This document shows, piece by piece, positions 60,434 to 64,000 of a DNA stretch of 64,000 nt. Source of the stretch: Prochilodus magdalenae (lineage: Eukaryota; Chordata; Actinopteri; Characiformes; Prochilodontidae). Location: contig JAMWET010001084.1 of assembly GCA_024036415.1 (NCBI GenBank), forward strand, positions 122,561 through 186,560, given 5' to 3'. The position numbers were made by a program, and so were the translations under genes. Numbering within the stretch: the first letter of the stretch is position 1; every line of letters begins with the position of its first letter. Below the pieces are notes generated by a model that saw nothing but the letters and a program-made list of their open reading frames with translations, did not search any database and was not told the origin of the DNA.

Positions 60434-60629
60434 GAAGCGGAGGAGCAGAGGTTCATGGTTGGAAGCTCTGGGAGCACAGAGAGCTGTCCTCACCTGCTAG
60501 AGGCCATTCCCTGCGAGGACCCTGTGTGTTTTGAGTGGCAGGTGCAGAGCGAGGGGGCTTGTGTGCCCAAAGAAGGAACCTGTGGAACCGGCAACAGAAC
60601 CCAAACCATGGTCTGTGCCAACTCTCAAG
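60434..60629 (+). CDS. thsd7b: thsd7b exon, 5' boundary and frame uncertain
   Basis: The frame ending at the donor AAG|GTACCG (60629/60630, phase 1) reads GSSGSTESCPHLLEAIPC, EDPVCFEWQVQSEGACVP, KEGTCGTGNRTQTMVC and ANSQG, a clear THSD7B segment. NRT is a possible N-glycosylation site. The 5' end is a problem. The only nearby AG is TTTTCAG at 60427-60433, and joining exon 5 (phase 1) there gives the wrong frame. Reading G|GT from 60426 would give GFQEAEEQRFMV in frame, but the bases before it are GCG, not CAG. A third frame at the same place reads FRKRRSR, which looks most like the FRxRxR start expected for this repeat. At least one indel is therefore implied between about 60421 and 60470. 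The adjoining minisatellite also shows many indels. Confidence 0.8.
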
Positions 60630-60689
60630 GTACCGAAAAAGCTGTTTCCTAGAGCCTCACGGTTTAAATGACGAAATTATTTGTAATCC

Positions 60690-63040
60690 GGTATGAATCT
60701 GCAGCGTGTGTAGTGTTTACGGTCTGACAGTAATAACTGTGGAGGGATTATAATCCAGTATGAATCTGCAGCGTGTGTAGTGTTTACAGTCTGATGGTAA
60801 TAACTGTGGAGGGATTATAATCCAGTATGAATCTGCAGCGTGTGTAGTGTTTACAGTCTGACGGTAATAACTGTGGAGGGATTATAATCCTGTATGAATC
60901 TGCAGCGTGTGTAGTGTTTGCTGTCTGACGGTAATAACTGTGGAGGGATTATAATCCAGTATGAATCTGCAGCGTGTGTAGTGTTTACAGTCTGACGGTA
61001 ATAACTGTGGAGGGATTATAATCCAGTATGAATCTGCAGCATGTGTAGTGTTTACAGTCTGACGGTAATAACTGTGGAGAGATTATAATCCAGTATGAAT
61101 CTGCAGCGTGTGTAGTGTTTACGGTCTGACAGTAATAACTGTGAAGGGATTATAATCCAGTATGAATCTGCAGCATGTGTAGTGTTTACGGTCTGACGGT
61201 AATAACTATGAAGAGATTATAATCCAGTATGAATCTGCAGCGTGTGTAGTGTTTACGGTCTGACGGTAATAACTGTGGAGAGATTATAATCCAGTATGAA
61301 TCTGCAGCGTGTGTAGTGTTTACGGTCTGACGGTAATAACTGTGGAGAGATTATAATCCCAGTATGAATCTGCAGCGTGTTGTAGTGTTTACAGTCTGAC
61401 GGTAATAAACTGTGGAGTGGATTATAATCCGAGTATGAATCTGCAGCGTGTGTAGTGTTTACACAGTCTGACGGTAATAACTGTGGAGGGATTATAATCC
61501 AGTATTGAATCTGCAGCGTGTGTAGGGTTTACAGTCTGACGGTAATAAACTGGTGGAGAGATTATAAATCCAGTATGAAATCTGCAGCGTGTGTAGTGTT
61601 TTACAGTCTGACGGTAATAACTGTGGAGGATTATAATCCAGTATGAATCTGCAGCGTGTGTAGTGTGTTTACGGTCTGACGGTAAATAACTGTGTGGAGG
61701 GATATATAATCCAGTATGAAATCTGCAGCGTGTGTATGTGTTTACAGTCTGACGGGTAATAACTGTGGAGGGATTATAATCCGGTATGAATCTGCTGCAG
61801 CGTGTGTAGTGTTTACAGTCTGACGGTAATAACTGTGGAGAGGATTATAATCCAGTATGAATCTGCAGACGCGTGTGTAGTGTTTTACAGCCTGACGGTA
61901 ATAACTGTGGAGGGATTATAATCCTGTATGAATCTGCAGCGTGTGTAGTGTTTACAGTCTGACGGTAAATAACTGTGGAGAGATTATAATCCAGTATGAA
62001 TCTGCAGCAGTGTGTGTAGTGTTTACAGTCTGAACGGTAATAACTGTGGAGGATTATATCCAGTATGAATCTGCAGCGTGTGTAGTGTTTTACAGTCTGA
62101 CGGTAATATAACTGTGGAGGGATTATAATCCGGTATGAATCTGCAGCGTGTGTAGTGTTTACAGTCTGACGGTAATAACTGTGGAGAAGATTATAATCCA
62201 GTATGAAATCTGCAGCGTGTGTAGTGGTTTACAGTCTGAACGGTAATAACTCATGGAAGAGATTATAATCCAGTATGAATCTGCTATACAGCGTGTGTAG
62301 TGTTTACAGTCTGACGGTAATAACTGTGGAGGGATTATAATCCAGTATGAAATCTGCAGCGTGTGTAGTGTTTTTACAGTCTGACGGTAATAACTGTGGA
62401 GGGATTGTAATCCAGTATGAATCTGCAGCGTGTTGTAGTGGTTTACAGTCTGACGGTAATAACTGTGGAGAATTGTAATTCCAAGTATAGAATCTGCAGC
62501 ATGTGTAGCGTTTAACAGTGTCTGACGGTAATAACTGTGGAGAGATTGTAATCCAGTATGAATCTGCAGCGTGTGTAGTGTTTACAGTCTGACGGTTAAC
62601 GAACTGCCTGGAGAGATTGTAATCCAGTATGAATCTGCAGCGTGTGGTGTATGTGTACAGTCTGATTGGTAATAACTGTGGAGAGATTATAATCCAGTTA
62701 TGAATCTGCAGCGTGTGTAGCGTTTCACAGTCTGATGTAAATAACTGTGGAGAGATAATAATCCAGTATGAAATCTGGGGCCAGCGTGTGTAGTGTTTAC
62801 AGTCTGACGGTAATAACTGTGGAGAGATAATAATCCAGTATGAATCTGCAGCGTGTTGGTAAGTGTTTACAGTCTTCTGACGTAATAACTGTGGAGGGAT
62901 TATAATCCCAGTATGATATCTGCAGCGTGTGTAGTGTTTACAGTCTGACGGTAATAACTGTGGAGATGATAATAATCCAGTACATGAATCTGCAGCGTGT
63001 GTAGTGGTTTTACGGTCTGAACGGTATAAATGTGGGGTGA
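60690..63040. repeat. 67-bp minisatellite, about 35 copies
   Basis: Each unit has ATAATCCAGTATGAATCTGC, GTGTGTAGTGTTTACAGTCT and GACGGTAATAACTGTGGAG. The first ten units are clean; from about 61365 single-base indels are frequent. Confidence 0.97.
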
Positions 63041-63770
63041 TTATAATCCCAGTCTATATCATGCAGTGTATGAGGCCCATAAGGCTCTGTTTCTCTATAG
63101 TAAAAGCGAAACTGGGTGAAAGGAATACGGCTGTAATCCCGATGTCTCGTGCTGCCAGAGGGATTAGTCCGAAGTGTCCGAGGCCTGGCCTAGTTCCAGT
63201 AGGCTCCTCTGTCCTGTTACTGTTTATAATCAATAATTTATGAGTAAGATGGCAGGTAGATGAAATGGGGGGCATGGAGAAGCTGATGAGGGCTTCCGCG
63301 AGAGCGTAATTGTCCCTCTCCGCAGCTGATATTCCTAATTGCCTCTTTTTTGCGTGTTTTATTATTCTGTCACAATAGATTATCTGTAGGCTTATTAAGG
63401 AGGCTGGGAAGATTTGAAATGAGTTCGCTAATGAAGGAGCCTGATGAGAATTGACACAGACGTCTGAGAGCAGGTGCTCTGGGTGGTTTGGGGAAAGATG
63501 GAGCTCGGAGCTCCATCATGCTCGCTCCTCGTCCTGCTTCTGTCCATGGAGGTTTTATGGAATGTAGTTATTATGGATGTAGGTTAGGAGAACAGCCTGT
63601 GGGACAGAATGACTTCAGTCAGGTTTAGCTAATAACGTACATTAAGCAGTAGCTCATGAGAAGGTGCCCCTCATGGTCACCTGGTTTTACCTCATCACCA
63701 GACCAGTGTGTATTTCCACATGTTCACAAATGTCTGCCAGAAATGTAGAAGCTCCAATTGGCCGATTAGT
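63041..63770. other. intron sequence, possible conserved non-coding element
   Basis: 63270-63470 is repeat-free with GCTGATATTCCTAATTGCCT and AATGAGTTCGCTAATGAAGG. This texture is often seen in conserved elements. No exon recognised. Confidence 0.3.
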
Positions 63771-63774
63771 ACAC

Positions 63775-63965
63775 GGTAGGTGTTTCTGATATAGTGGCCG
63801 GTTAGTTTACGGTAAGTGTTTCTGATATAGTGGCCGGTTAGTACACAGTAGGTATTTCTAATATAGTGGCCGGTTAGTACACGGTAGGTGTTTCTGATAT
63901 AGTGGCCGGTTAGTTTACGGTAGGTGTTTCTGATAAAGTGGCCGGGTAGTTTGCGGTAGGTGCGA
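63775..63965 (-). repeat. 36-bp array, inverted TGGCCACT(T/A)TATNAGAAACACC core
   Basis: Five units with TGTTTCTGATATAGTGGCCG and GTTAGTTTACGGTA. The core is the reverse complement of the motif in the 42-bp arrays at 4.6, 32.4 and 34.4 kb. Confidence 0.88.
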
Positions 63966-64000
63966 CATGAAAAGGGGGAGAGAGGAGGAGAGAGGAGGGG

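Larger units (their letters stand above)
23051..60629 (+). other. thsd7b: THSD7B-like gene, internal part (six exons, 5' and 3' incomplete)
   Basis: Six exons on one strand encode consecutive pieces of a thrombospondin type-1 domain protein 7. The family is a type I membrane glycoprotein with a long ectodomain of TSP1 repeats. THSD7B is preferred to THSD7A because the insert in exon 2 (SLKVGSWSECRLP, SGRTTLDF, IEIGYQTRQV) and exon 3 (GKECP, EKEAC, LLPRCPR) fit remembered human THSD7B better than THSD7A. Junction phases agree: exons 1, 2 and 3 each end two bases into a codon and the next exon supplies one; exon 4 ends one base into a codon, which exon 5 completes. Exons 4 and 6 carry frame problems. 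The signal-peptide exon and the C-terminal repeats and membrane segment were not found in the window. Paralog choice was not checked by search. Confidence 0.88.

Overview
This window looks like a teleost fish chromosome. It has tRNA-derived SINEs with A and B boxes, L2-like LINE tails, many Tc1/mariner remnants, a solo LTR, and a very high load of minisatellites and microsatellites. Some dispersed repeats resemble ones I associate with characiform or siluriform fishes, but that placement is from memory and weak. There is no bacterial or viral gene organisation.

The only protein-coding gene I can support is on the + strand: an internal part of a thrombospondin type-1 domain protein 7 gene, best matched to THSD7B. 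Six exons are seen at 23051-23291, 27127-27717, 40944-41192, 42547-42739, 45339-45494 and about 60434-60629. Splice phases chain correctly through the first four. The 5' end (signal peptide, first coding exon) and the rest of the gene (more TSP1 repeats, transmembrane segment) were not found and presumably lie outside. The family is a type I membrane glycoprotein with an ectodomain of tandem thrombospondin type-1 repeats. Exon 4 contains an internal frame break, and exon 6 cannot be joined to exon 5 in frame at its visible AG. Both could be assembly indels or real lesions.

Layout: 1-23050 is upstream sequence (5' intron or flank) with a 31-bp minisatellite, SINE, two LINE pieces, a 41-bp array, a TGGCCACTTTATTAGAAACACC-type array, Tc1 copies, a solo LTR inside an AT-rich minisatellite, 21-bp, TTGG and 15-bp arrays, and a 43-bp array leading up to exon 1. 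23292-27126 is an intron filled with Tc1, LINE and possible LTR debris. 27718-40943 is an intron dominated by a 4.1-kb array of a 37-bp unit, two more TGGCCACTTTATTAG arrays, a 1.1-kb CA tract and Tc1 pieces. 42740-45338 holds a 28-bp array and a CT tract that serves as the polypyrimidine tract of exon 5. 45495-60433 holds Tc1 copies, 15-bp, 91-bp and 37-bp arrays and AT-rich sequence. After exon 6 comes a 67-bp array with many indels, then more unique sequence.

The most notable points are how closely tandem repeats abut the splice sites of this gene, the two apparent reading-frame problems, a Tc1 deletion derivative amplified with one shared internal junction, and arrays that seem to have grown out of dispersed repeats. 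I did not find a wholly new biological system. All family assignments come from reading translations and remembered family features, without database searches.
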